Shown here: piece by piece, positions 1 to 8,442 of the stretch
Layout of the letters: the number at the start of each line of letters is the position of its first letter
How positions within the stretch are numbered: position 1 is the first letter of the stretch
From: SAR202 cluster bacterium Io17-Chloro-G4
Lineage (GTDB): Bacteria > Chloroflexota > Dehalococcoidia > Lucifugimonadales > UBA3495
Direction: 5' to 3'
Assembly (NCBI GenBank): GCA_002816455.1
Contig: MUCR01000059.1
Location: forward strand, 1-41,913
DNA: 41,913 bases
The notes under the pieces: model-generated
Database searches by the model: none
What the model was told of the DNA's origin: nothing
Seen by the model: the letters and a program-made list of their open reading frames with translations, nothing else
Position numbers and translations under genes: made by a program

Positions 1-445
1 ACCGGAACCCCATATCCGCAGCTGGTTGACGTTTTAGTGACCTCAATGTCAATGACCTGTCGTTGTGGCAGGGCCAAATCTACCGCTTCATGCTCCAGCA
101 ACGCCTTTGTTAGCGGTGACTCCTCTGTGGGCACGGACTTGCCTTGTCCGTACATGCGGACAATCGCCGCATTTCTCCCTCGAACGAGCAGACCATGACC
201 GTTATGGGACCTCCGTTGTTTGAATGGCGGGCAGTCTCGTTGCCGCTACCCACATAATCGAGATAGGCAATTCTATTCGGCCCTATTACATGAAGAGGCA
301 CCCCGCCTTTAGGGGACATATTGATCGCCCCCTCACCATTAGACCCCGATTTGAGCTCCGGGTCTGCCGTAGCGACAAAAAACAGCGCACATTCCTTGAT
401 TAGATTGGCTTGCTCTTCTGTAATGTGGTCATCCCATGTGGCCAT
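1..445 (-). pseudogene. PPOX-fold flavin/pyridoxamine oxidase-like gene, frameshifted and truncated by the window edge
   Basis: The minus-strand reading frame starting at ATG 445-443 has a strong ribosome site (GGAAGGAGA, 5-6 bases upstream) and begins MATWDDHITEEQ. It continues with the FFVATADPE, GAINMSPKGG and YLDYVGSGNETARH blocks typical of the split-barrel PPOX family (pyridoxamine 5'-phosphate oxidase-like, FMN or F420 binding). After the VMVCSFEG motif, near 175-180, the frame is lost. One base away the expected continuation appears (AAIVRMYGQGKSVP, then a run to the window edge ending in TSCGYGVP). The +/-1 indel could be a real mutation or an assembly error. If repaired, the protein would be about 150 residues or more and would continue past base 1. 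Family assignment is from motif recall, and the substrate is unknown. Confidence 0.7.
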
Positions 446-865
446 GATTGTCTCCTTCCGTCTCAAAATGCAAGCCGGTTTGGTAACGTTGCGGATTGCG
501 CTGTTTGCCAACTTCCGCTGCTACGGCTCAGATTACGCCTCATCCTCACCGCTGGCGATTTTATCGCCCACCCCAGAGCAGAGTCAATTGCTCGGTCGTG
601 CCAAATCGATCTGGATTCTTAATCCATCGAAATAACTGCCGTCAAAATCACTTCCGCCAAACTAAACACTGCAAACCGATAGCTCGCCGCCACCGTAATC
701 CTAACCAATTTGACACTGCCAAAGGGCCTGCGTAACATTCATCTTAGATTCCGGCGCTCTGGTATTTGTCAAAAGCTTCAAGACTGAGCGGTCAAGACGT
801 TGGTCGCCAATACGGACGTGAATCGGGGTCGCGGCGACCGTTGTTGAACATGATTAGGCGGAAAA
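446..865. other. Divergent intergenic region between the PPOX-like gene and the S49 protease operon
   Basis: This 420-base stretch holds no convincing gene. Several short open frames occur, but none has a ribosome site or a family-like sequence. It carries a good + strand promoter (710-738, listed separately) for the operon starting at 866. A small inverted repeat (GGTCGCC at 803-809 and GGCGACC at 832-838) lies in the leader between that promoter and the start codon. Confidence 0.6.
710..738 (+). promoter_or_regulatory. Sigma-70-type promoter for the S49 protease operon
   Basis: A perfect -35 TTGACA (710-715) is followed by a 17-base spacer and the -10 TAACAT (733-738). Transcription would begin near 745 and leave a leader of about 120 bases before ATG 866. 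This is a prediction from consensus and spacing only. Confidence 0.6.
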
Positions 866-1891
866 ATGTCTAGGCTTCTACCGCTATGGCGGCTTGCCAG
901 TAGATGGTACGTCTCCACCATAATCCTTGGGGCGTTGGGGATCGTCCTGGGTTCGTTGGTGTTTTTCAACGTATGGCCGGGCAAGCCTAAAATCGGGTTC
1001 ATAAACATCCCCTTTACGGTAATTACCGAGCGGTCCGCTTTCGAAATATCGGCGCTTCTGGAATATGCCCGGACCGAAGATTCCATAGACGCCGTGGTGA
1101 TAACCATCACCAGCCCCGGCGGGGGCGCCGCCGCCAGCGAAGAGCTATTCTTCGAGACCGCCAAGCTGCGAGAAGAAAAGCCGGTTGTCGTTGTCATGAA
1201 CGATTTGGTGGCCTCGGGCGGCTACATGCTGGCCTTGGGCGCCAACTGGATTTACGCCAAGCCCTCTTCCTTCATTGGCGGTATCGGCGTAATTCTTTCT
1301 CCTATTCCGCCGTTGATTCCCAGTCCTCCCACGGAACGAGACGTCTTGACCGGGCCCTTCAAGGCGGAAGGCGGGGACAGAAGGCACTATGTTTCGCTGA
1401 CAGACCAACTCAAACACGCCTTTGCCCAGATGGTTCAAACACAGCGAGGAGACCATCTGACGATGCCGTTGGCTGAAGTGACCCAGGGTCAGATCTATTC
1501 CGGGATTCAGGGTGTCCGTTTGGGATTGGTGGATGGCATCGGAGGCCGCTCGGACGCCCTGGAAAAGGCCGCTAGCCTGGCAGGAGTTTCTAATTACGAT
1601 ATTGAAGACATCAACACCGAGGTGTCCCGCTTGATGAACCAGAAACGGGATAGGGTCCGCGGGTCGCTGGAATTGAATGGACCACTCGCATCATCGGAAC
1701 TTCTAAAATTGTTGATTGAAGGCGATCCCGATGCCGCAAGGATATTGCGGGAAGACCTAGATGCCGACGTTTTGAGGACTCTGCCCTTGCCCGGAGGAAT
1801 TGGAGAAGACCCCAACTCAGCCCTTCCCGATTTCCCGCTAAAAATTAACGGCCCAAACGCGTATTACTTATATGTCGGTCCCTCCCCGTAA
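866..1891 (+). CDS. Membrane-anchored S49 family serine peptidase (SppA-like)
   Basis: The 341-residue protein has one N-terminal membrane segment (about residues 14-36) followed by a ClpP/crotonase-like S49 peptidase domain. Visible landmarks are ITSPGGG (81-87), the nucleophile Ser117 in LVASGGYMLALGA, the FIGGIGVI strand, and Lys166 in GPFKAEGGDRR. Lys166 sits where the general-base lysine of Bacillus-type SppA lies. S49 enzymes cut remnant signal peptides or other membrane-proximal substrates outside the cytoplasmic membrane. The length suits the short, single-domain type. The C-terminal 70 or so residues (after DIEDINTEV) are not obviously part of the family. The last 20 bases overlap the next gene, so the two are probably translated together. 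The ATG has only a weak AGGCGG upstream. The fold and the catalytic pair are well supported; the substrate is unknown. Confidence 0.85.
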   Translation: MSRLLPLWRLASRWYVSTIILGALGIVLGSLVFFNVWPGKPKIGFINIPFTVITERSAFEISALLEYARTEDSIDAVVITITSPGGGAAASEELFFETAKLREEKPVVVVMNDLVASGGYMLALGANWIYAKPSSFIGGIGVILSPIPPLIPSPPTERDVLTGPFKAEGGDRRHYVSLTDQLKHAFAQMVQTQRGDHLTMPLAEVTQGQIYSGIQGVRLGLVDGIGGRSDALEKAASLAGVSNYDIEDINTEVSRLMNQKRDRVRGSLELNGPLASSELLKLLIEGDPDAARILREDLDADVLRTLPLPGGIGEDPNSALPDFPLKINGPNAYYLYVGPSP

Positions 1892-3194
1892 AATAGCTCT
1901 ACTACTATTGTTGCCCTTGGTCGCCTTGATTTACTTTTTGGCCGCCTATTTTTCCTATTACCGTGGCGACTATGACGCTCCGCCGGCTTTGGATATTCAA
2001 TTTCAAGAAATAGTCCAACCCGCCTCCATTCAACCGAGTTTCAGCGAAGTCCCACAAACTCATGAGGGAATGCTGCTTGTAGACGGCTCTCACCGAAACG
2101 ACTTCGACCAACCGGAGATATCCGCATTCCTAGCCAAGGTGTCCAGCCGCGGTTACGACATCCAGTTGATGGGAGAACCGCGCGCTTTTGGCGGGTTCCG
2201 CAGGCTGGACCTGAACGATCGCACCGAATTGCTGGAGCGAACTCTGCGGCAAGCCAATAGCCTAGCGGTCATGGTGCCACAGGAACCCTACTCCCGGGAA
2301 GAAGTAGATCTAGTAGAAAAGTTTATCGCCAAAGGTGGCCGTCTGCTGCTAATCGGCGACCCAACACGGAACCATCAAATCAACACTCTAGCCGAGCCGT
2401 TCGGCCTAACCTTCCAGCCCGGCTACCTATATAACACCATCGAATACGACCTTAATTTCCGCAACATATTCGTCCGTGATTTCCGGCCGGACGTTATTAC
2501 CCAGGGCTTGAGCCAAATCTCCTTTTACGCAGGCGGCGCTATCACGTCGGCCAGTCCGGGGTTGGCGTACACCGATGGCAACACTCGTTCATCAGTGGTT
2601 GAAAGGATTGAGCCGTTTTTCCCCATAGTTAAGGGTGGAAACGGTCAAGTGCTGGGTATCGGAGATTTGACATTCTTGGTGCCGCCGCAGAACGCTATCT
2701 TGGACAACGACCGGTTGATTTCCAACATTGCTAACTTCCTGACAAACGGCGAACGTGTTTTTGACCTTGGCGACTTCCCCCACTTCCTTACAGACGATGT
2801 GGAGATTCTGCTGGGAAGATCGGCTCTATTCGACCAAGGTACAGCGGCCAAGACGTTGCTGAGCGGCTTTCAAATAGATGCCCGCATCGTAGGCAGCGAA
2901 GACATCACCCAAGATACTGTGTATTTAGGCTTATACCAAGACGCTTCCGACGTGGCTCAATATTTGGAAGTAGCCGGCATAAGAGTTGATGAAACGCTGC
3001 GTACGCCATTTACCTTAGCCTTAGACAAAGAAGAGACCGGATTGGTGTTATTGCATCAAGGCGTGGACAGAAACGTTCTGATTATTCTGGGTGACTCGGA
3101 AGATTCCATCGAAGAATTGGTGGAACAACTGGAGTCCAACGAGTTTCAGTCCGGGCTAGTCAGCGATTTTGTAGGAGTGTACCGAACTCCATGA
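1872..3194 (+). CDS. Membrane-anchored protein with DUF4350/glutamine-amidotransferase-like fold
   Basis: The 440-residue product starts with a short basic stretch and a hydrophobic segment (about 7-28), so it is probably anchored with the bulk outside. The following region looks like the DUF4350 or GATase-like alpha/beta domain found in membrane proteins: a strand-helix start (GMLLVDGSHRNDF), a nucleotide-fold-like VMVPQEPYSREEVDLVEKFI, then GGRLLLIGDPTRNH, and later VLGIGDLTFLVPPQNAILDNDRLISNIANFL. No catalytic Cys-His pair of a true glutaminase is visible, which fits a binding role. The C-terminal 150 residues are unrecognised. The gene overlaps the protease gene by 20 bases and ends in an ATGA overlap with the next gene. 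No Shine-Dalgarno precedes ATG 1872, consistent with coupled translation. The family name is a moderate-confidence inference. Confidence 0.6.
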   Translation: MSVPPRKIALLLLLPLVALIYFLAAYFSYYRGDYDAPPALDIQFQEIVQPASIQPSFSEVPQTHEGMLLVDGSHRNDFDQPEISAFLAKVSSRGYDIQLMGEPRAFGGFRRLDLNDRTELLERTLRQANSLAVMVPQEPYSREEVDLVEKFIAKGGRLLLIGDPTRNHQINTLAEPFGLTFQPGYLYNTIEYDLNFRNIFVRDFRPDVITQGLSQISFYAGGAITSASPGLAYTDGNTRSSVVERIEPFFPIVKGGNGQVLGIGDLTFLVPPQNAILDNDRLISNIANFLTNGERVFDLGDFPHFLTDDVEILLGRSALFDQGTAAKTLLSGFQIDARIVGSEDITQDTVYLGLYQDASDVAQYLEVAGIRVDETLRTPFTLALDKEETGLVLLHQGVDRNVLIILGDSEDSIEELVEQLESNEFQSGLVSDFVGVYRTP

Positions 3195-4771
3195 TGAAGA
3201 TTTCCCTGAGAAGCCCATTAAATCGATTAAAGAAAAGAAGGGTTGCGATCACCGCTTTATCCGCTGCCGGATTTCTACTTGCGGCCGCTGCGTGCGGATC
3301 AGATGACGCAGCGCCATCCCGTGGCGTCGTTGCAGCGCCGACTCCGGATGCGCAAGCCACAATTACCGCCTTAGCACGGACATCGGGCGTGGGTACACCT
3401 ACTCCCACTGCGGTTCCGGCCGCTGACCGGGCAGTGGCTGTGGCATTCGCCGAAGGGCACGGAGCGCTGGTCCAGCAGTGGGATTCGTTTCACTCCGAAT
3501 TCGACGGCTATCGACTTGGCTTGACTCAGTGCACCCCCGGAGCTGTGCGATCAGCCCTTTCGGTATTCGCTGGCAATTTTGGCCAGATTACAGAGTCCAC
3601 CAGGGCATTACCTCGCCCCGCCGTGGTTCGTAATTTGGCCGACGACCTGATTAAGGCAGCCGAGCAGGAAGAAGCAGCGCTTCGGTTGTTGAGAGACACG
3701 TGGCAACCGGGGGCAACTAATGATTCATCCGCCGCAATAGAGATTGAAGGCAATAACCCCGAGGAAACGGAAGAATCAAACAGCCCGTCGACCTCCGGGA
3801 CTGTGGGTACTCCCTTCGAGAATGTAGCGGAAGCTCGTTCCCGGGCGGCGCTATTGCGGAGAAGCGTAGCGGACTCCCTATTTGACCGCACCAGCAGGAC
3901 CGACGAGGATGCCCAGGCAGAGATTGACGCATTCTCGATTCTTTTCCGGGATCTTGAAACAGCCTGGGACCAGTTCCACCGTGACTACGATGACCTGCGC
4001 ACCCAGGTAGCGGACCTAAGCGCCAGCGATGCCGCCACCAGTCTAAGCGCCATAGTCGCCCAGTTCGCCGACATCGTAAGCGCAGTGCGGGACCTGCCCG
4101 ACGCAGACGCAACTCGTTCCATCACCCAAACGTTATCCGAAGCCGCACAGGAAGAGGACCGGTCGTTGCGTAAGCTCAGGGGAGCAGTCCAAGATGGTGG
4201 GGGATCAGAGGCACCATCTGATTCTGGTGAAGAGGAAGCGGGCGAAACCGATACCGGGATGGACACCTCCGTTTTTGGCGACTTCGATTCCCAGATCGCG
4301 ACCACCAGCGACTCCCGGGGAGAAGCCCGGAGGAGTTTGGCCGAGGTCAAACGGGACATCTCCCCCGAAGCCAAAAACGAAGTCGCCAATTTCACCGAGG
4401 AATACGACACACTGACCCAAGATTGGAACTCGTTTCATAATGAGTATGACCAGTGGCGCAAGACCGACGGTGGCTGCAACCGCTCCGAAGTGATGCGGGA
4501 ACTGGGTCGACTCGGCGCTTCTTTTAGCGAAATTGCCAGGGAAGCACGGAACTTACCCGCCGCAACGGTGCTGCGGCCCATGGGAGAATTGTTGGTCGAG
4601 GCCGCTGACCGGGAAGAGCGGGCTTACAGAGACTTGGGCGACACCTGGGAACCCTACGACGCCAGCGTCTACGCAACCGTGGACCAAGAACGGAACACGG
4701 CCAACAAGATTCGTCGCCAGGTGACTGTGGGCTTGCAAGAGCTCTTCGAGCGCTTCGGAATCTCGCCCTAA
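3191..4771 (+). CDS. Lipoprotein with three copies of an alpha-helical repeat
   Basis: This 526-residue protein has a basic N-terminus, a hydrophobic stretch and a lipobox ending at Cys35 (LAAAAC), so it should be a lipid-anchored surface protein. After a short Pro/Thr linker the chain contains a unit of about 150 residues three times. Each unit has a W-x-x-F-H-x-(E/D)-(F/Y)-D core (Trp97, Trp259, Trp412), a helix ending in a ..LP.A.. motif, a basic/acidic EE helix, and an ARRS-like helix before the next unit. Cys114 and Cys429 occupy matching places in units 1 and 3. Acidic, low-complexity linkers (about 178-205 and 335-360) separate the units. No known family was recognised. It starts at ATG 3191 within the ATGA that stops the upstream gene, so the three genes form one translationally coupled operon. 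Confidence 0.75.
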   Translation: MMKISLRSPLNRLKKRRVAITALSAAGFLLAAAACGSDDAAPSRGVVAAPTPDAQATITALARTSGVGTPTPTAVPAADRAVAVAFAEGHGALVQQWDSFHSEFDGYRLGLTQCTPGAVRSALSVFAGNFGQITESTRALPRPAVVRNLADDLIKAAEQEEAALRLLRDTWQPGATNDSSAAIEIEGNNPEETEESNSPSTSGTVGTPFENVAEARSRAALLRRSVADSLFDRTSRTDEDAQAEIDAFSILFRDLETAWDQFHRDYDDLRTQVADLSASDAATSLSAIVAQFADIVSAVRDLPDADATRSITQTLSEAAQEEDRSLRKLRGAVQDGGGSEAPSDSGEEEAGETDTGMDTSVFGDFDSQIATTSDSRGEARRSLAEVKRDISPEAKNEVANFTEEYDTLTQDWNSFHNEYDQWRKTDGGCNRSEVMRELGRLGASFSEIAREARNLPAATVLRPMGELLVEAADREERAYRDLGDTWEPYDASVYATVDQERNTANKIRRQVTVGLQELFERFGISP

Positions 4772-5034
4772 GCACATGCTGCTGTAGGTAATACTTCTGC
4801 CCATTGAGCGCGTTCGGCGTTTTTCAACGGCGAAGTTAGTCTGGCATTCTCTTGAACTTCGTCTGCACATCAGCTATGCCAGACCTGCGCGAGACAATAC
4901 GAGTCTGCCGCCCCCTAAATCGGTCTCTCTTGGTCAACCATCTACCTTGTTTACCATGCAGTGTTGAGATAGAGTTGAAACGAGGTAGATCCTGCTACTT
5001 GTGATTGGCTTGTAATTAGCTGGAAAGATGCATA

Positions 5035-5517
5035 GTGTCTAGATTTGCGGTTCTAGCGTTTTTTGCGATGTTTTTGGCGGTCGGTTGCGGGTCATTAGGC
5101 GGCGATTCGGAAGGCCGTGCCAGACCTGCCGCCAGACCCACGGCTACTCCCACGGCCACTCCCGAGGTAACCAGCACTCCCAGGCCCACCTTTGTGCCGC
5201 TGCTTAGTCTGAATACTCCCGTATCAGGCTCTCGCCGCACCGTCCCCACGACAATCCCAACCCGAGTGCCCACTCCCGTTCCCGTGGCCAACACCGCTGC
5301 CAAGGCCAGGAACTTGCTGTGGGGTTATTTAACCCAGTGCGTCTCTTTCGACCCAGCCAAGCTGGAAGCAGTTGAAGTCAACCAAGATTGGCTGGTACGG
5401 GCGCCCTTGGCCGACAAGCAAAAATACGGCACTTGGCAAGTTCGATCCACGTCCGGCACTTTGATTCCTTATGACCCGCTCGCCAGGGAATTCAGGAATA
5501 TATCGACCCAGGCCTAA
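5035..5517 (+). CDS. Small lipoprotein with Thr-Pro linker
   Basis: The 160-residue product begins at a GTG (5035); an ATG 8 bases upstream runs straight into a stop. The signal peptide has a lipobox ending at Cys18 (LAVGC). It is followed by a Pro/Thr-rich stalk (about 28-85) and a small C-terminal domain (from [19 protein letters not shown] to the end) of about 70 residues with several aromatic residues and one cysteine. No family was recognised. Stalked lipoproteins of this kind are common on the cell surface of Chloroflexota. It is separated from the upstream operon by about 260 bases and lies only 11 bases before the kelch protein frame, so those two are probably co-transcribed. Confidence 0.65.
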   Translation: MSRFAVLAFFAMFLAVGCGSLGGDSEGRARPAARPTATPTATPEVTSTPRPTFVPLLSLNTPVSGSRRTVPTTIPTRVPTPVPVANTAAKARNLLWGYLTQCVSFDPAKLEAVEVNQDWLVRAPLADKQKYGTWQVRSTSGTLIPYDPLAREFRNISTQA

Positions 5518-5528
5518 GAAACCCCGAC

Positions 5529-8114
5529 TTGGCAATCATTCCTAACAGAAAAGGATTCATACTGCGGGTAAACAATCTCCAGCCGGGCGTGATGAACGTC
5601 AACTGGGCCTTTGAGGCTCACGTCCACATCCCTGACCGTTGCAGCGGCGTTACCCGGATAGTGCTGCAGTACACAGGCACCGGAGCCTCTGAAATCAAGG
5701 TATTTCACCAAAGTAGGCTTATGGCTACCTTTACGGACGTAAACAACGGCGACCTGCTCGAGGTCGTCGGAACTGACGAAACCGACGGAAAGCTCCACGC
5801 GGACCTCAATATATTGGTCGACGGCGTAGAAGTAGCCAAGATACACACATCCTGTTCCAAGCCGATTGCCGTAGGTGATGTGCACGCTGATTTTGTTATC
5901 GACCAACTTGCCACCTTGCCTGTGTTCAAAGAGCACAAGCATCACCATCACCACGATCATAATAGGGATATTTCTCTTGAGGTGTACCGCGGTTTGGTGG
6001 TCGGCAGCCCACCCAAAGATCAAGAAGCGTTACCGGGAGAAGAAGGCCGGGTCGTAATAACCCCAGGTCGAATCACCAGGGAGATCAAGGAAAAAGAAAA
6101 CACTTTGGTGGCCCAAGCTCATGTTCATGCCCAACTCGGGGTTTCATCGGTGAGCACCGGCTTCTTCGAGGTGGACACGGGAGTTTACTCCATCGTTTAT
6201 TGGAACGACGACAAAGCCCACGACGGTGGCGACCCCAAGTTTACCGTGGTCACGAGGCCGTTCGCGGCGCCGGGAGCCGGCGATAGCGACGCATTCAGTG
6301 ACTCCACCGGCATATACGCCTCGATATATCGAGATTACGTGATCCGCGCCGAATCCGAGCAGATCAATTTGAAGGCTGTGGTACGTCAAGTCCCCGGGCC
6401 CACGGACAACGGCTTTGGAGCTTGGGCCACTGATAATATCGCTTGGTCTAAAAACCTGGTCTTGATTCAGTCTTGGGGTGAGCCTGCGGATATATCGCCG
6501 ATAACTATAGACAAAGACGATGACGGTATTTTAGACGTAGTCGACGGGAGGCTCGTCAACGGTGCATTCATCGACGAGAGCGACGATGTATCCGACAACT
6601 TCACTGACCAACATCTGGGTGGAGTTACTTCCGGGGTAATCCAGGACCGGGGCGGGATTAACCTTCGTGTCCGGGATTTGAACGACCCGAACGAAGGCCT
6701 GTTGGTTTGGGCCACAGGTAGCGGTTTGGCGGAGGCCTTCGTGACCTTAGACGTTTGTGGCACCGTACTGACATTTACTGTGGGGGACGTGCTGAAAACC
6801 AAGTGCGGTTCCACAGTGCTGGGCGTAATACAAGGTCCGATTGAAGTACCGATTAGCGATGTATTTACCGCATCGATACCCGCCGGCGCCACGGCGAAAA
6901 TAACTGAGGTCACTCCTGCGGTATTTGGCATCGAAAACCTGCCGGAGAGCGTGGCGATAATCGTAGTGGAAGGCGACGGGACTTCAGTAAATCTTGAGGC
7001 GGGTTCCTCGGTAACGGTGCAAGAAGGTGTGCCGTCCCCCACGCCGGGACCCACCGTAACGCCAACGCCGACTCCCACGCCAGAGCCGACATTTACCCCG
7101 GAGCCCACGGTTACGCCAACGCCGTTGCCCACGCCGGATGCCACGCCGGAACCGGCTACCGCCACGCCTTCGCCGACTGCTACGCCCACACCTGCGACGG
7201 CAACACCGGTTCCTACGCCTACACCCACGCCCACGCCGGTTCCACCCACGCCCACGCCCGTTCCGGCTACGGCCACGCCAGTTCCAGCCACGGCTACCCC
7301 GACACCAACACCAACTCCGGTACCAGCGGGTTGGTCCTCTATGGCAGCCGTACCTAATAATGTCAAAACCGGTGGCGCCCTGGCCACGGATGGCACCGAT
7401 ATTTACGCCTTTCGGGGAGGCACCAAAAAGGACTTCTGGAAGTACGACGTTAGCGATGGCACTTGGTCCTCACTTGCCAATGCGTTTGAGAATGTGGAGG
7501 ACGGTGGTGCCCTGGTATACGCTAGCGGCTTTGTGTTTGCGCTGAGAGGTGATAATAAAAATGACTTCTGGCGGTTCAATATCGGCAGCGGCGCCTTGGA
7601 GAACTTGACAGACGCTCCGGATAGGGTCAAATGGGGCGGCGCCTTAGTTTGGGACAGCGCCGACACCATCTACGCTTTCCGTGGCGGCGGGACAAATGAC
7701 TTTTGGAGGTACAGTATTAGTGGGGGCAACTGGAGCAGCTTGGCCAATGCCCCAGCCAACGTGGAAAAGGGTGGAGCTTTGACCTTCATTTCTGGAAATG
7801 TGTACGCTTTAAGGGGAGACAATAGGACCGATTTTTGGAAATATCAGGTCAGCGGCGGAACTTGGAGTTCTTTATCCAGCGTGGCAGGCAACGTCGAGCA
7901 CGGAGGATCTCTGGCCACGGACGGCACCAATGTCTACGCACTGAGGGGAAGCAGGCAAGATGACTTCTGGAAGTTCGACGCCAGTGCCGGAAACTGGTCT
8001 TCCTTGTCCAATACACCGCAAAATATTAAAGATGGCGGCGCGCTCGTATACCAAAACGGAGTTTTCTACGCTCTTCGGGGAGACAACAAGAACGATTTTT
8101 GGAAATTCCAGTAA
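5529..8114 (+). CDS. Large protein with His cluster, Thr-Pro stalk and six kelch-like repeats
   Basis: The frame encodes up to 861 residues. The N-terminal ~500 residues are beta-rich and not recognised. They contain a natural histidine cluster at about residues 135-143 (HKHHHHHDH) that could bind metal. A Pro/Thr stalk (about 502-600, DNA 7030-7330) follows. The C-terminus (from about 601) has six tandem repeats of 45-48 residues with the pattern WSSL...NV..GGAL....(V/I)YALRG..(K/T)(N/D)DFWK(Y/F), which is a kelch-type six-bladed propeller. Three blades contain RGD within ALRGDN. The start is uncertain: TTG 5529 lies 11 bases after the upstream stop, while ATG 5592 ([12 protein letters not shown]) is a plausible alternative. 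Neither start gives a visible signal peptide, which is odd for a stalked, probably surface-exposed protein. The role is unknown; adhesion or binding is an inference. Confidence 0.75.
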   Translation: MAIIPNRKGFILRVNNLQPGVMNVNWAFEAHVHIPDRCSGVTRIVLQYTGTGASEIKVFHQSRLMATFTDVNNGDLLEVVGTDETDGKLHADLNILVDGVEVAKIHTSCSKPIAVGDVHADFVIDQLATLPVFKEHKHHHHHDHNRDISLEVYRGLVVGSPPKDQEALPGEEGRVVITPGRITREIKEKENTLVAQAHVHAQLGVSSVSTGFFEVDTGVYSIVYWNDDKAHDGGDPKFTVVTRPFAAPGAGDSDAFSDSTGIYASIYRDYVIRAESEQINLKAVVRQVPGPTDNGFGAWATDNIAWSKNLVLIQSWGEPADISPITIDKDDDGILDVVDGRLVNGAFIDESDDVSDNFTDQHLGGVTSGVIQDRGGINLRVRDLNDPNEGLLVWATGSGLAEAFVTLDVCGTVLTFTVGDVLKTKCGSTVLGVIQGPIEVPISDVFTASIPAGATAKITEVTPAVFGIENLPESVAIIVVEGDGTSVNLEAGSSVTVQEGVPSPTPGPTVTPTPTPTPEPTFTPEPTVTPTPLPTPDATPEPATATPSPTATPTPATATPVPTPTPTPTPVPPTPTPVPATATPVPATATPTPTPTPVPAGWSSMAAVPNNVKTGGALATDGTDIYAFRGGTKKDFWKYDVSDGTWSSLANAFENVEDGGALVYASGFVFALRGDNKNDFWRFNIGSGALENLTDAPDRVKWGGALVWDSADTIYAFRGGGTNDFWRYSISGGNWSSLANAPANVEKGGALTFISGNVYALRGDNRTDFWKYQVSGGTWSSLSSVAGNVEHGGSLATDGTNVYALRGSRQDDFWKFDASAGNWSSLSNTPQNIKDGGALVYQNGVFYALRGDNKNDFWKFQ

Positions 8115-8442
8115 CCGTTGACTTCCGACGGGCAATTAGCGGCTTTTGGCCACGGTGTATTTCAGTTGATTTCGCCTCGAAAGCCCTGAAGTGGTCGCCC
8201 AATCTACTAATCGGTGTTCTTGACCATGGCCTCCAAGGCAGGCACATTCCCACCGCAATCCAGGTGCCCTTTTCCAGCGCAACAGGAAAGGCGTGGCCGG
8301 GCAGAGAATAACACCACACCCCATACTTAGGTTGTTCCATATTGTGCCTGGCCCGGCATCCTTCAGGCAACCGGAACGGCTGAAACCGAGACCGGCAACT
8401 GGTTTGCCCGAGTTAGGTGCCCGGACAACTCTTCAACCCGGA
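8115..8442. other. Convergent intergenic region; possible remnant of a gene tail
   Basis: This 328-base stretch separates the kelch gene from the substrate-binding protein gene, which face each other. No intact gene is visible. On the minus strand a short frame ending at TAG 8209-8207 reads LDCGGNVPALEAMVKNTD, which looks like a genuine protein C-terminus but has no start. Upstream sequence in another frame (MEQPKYGVW..) could be its continuation after an indel. The stretch just before the stop of the next gene has a short direct repeat around ACTCTTCAAC. No clear terminator with a T-run was found. Confidence 0.35.

Noticed and set aside
5935-5964. A run of His codons resembling a cloning His-tag.
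   Set aside because: Mixed CAT/CAC/CAA-free context, flanking native codons and no vector sequence; treated as a natural His cluster.
7030-7330. Strong short-period repeats of ACGCCCACG type on DNA level.
   Set aside because: They are fully explained by the Thr-Pro coding stalk of the kelch protein; not a CRISPR array or separate element.
6467-7396. Long minus-strand frame rich in Gly/Val opposite the kelch gene.
   Set aside because: Antisense shadow of the Thr-Pro stalk; no ribosome site and low complexity.
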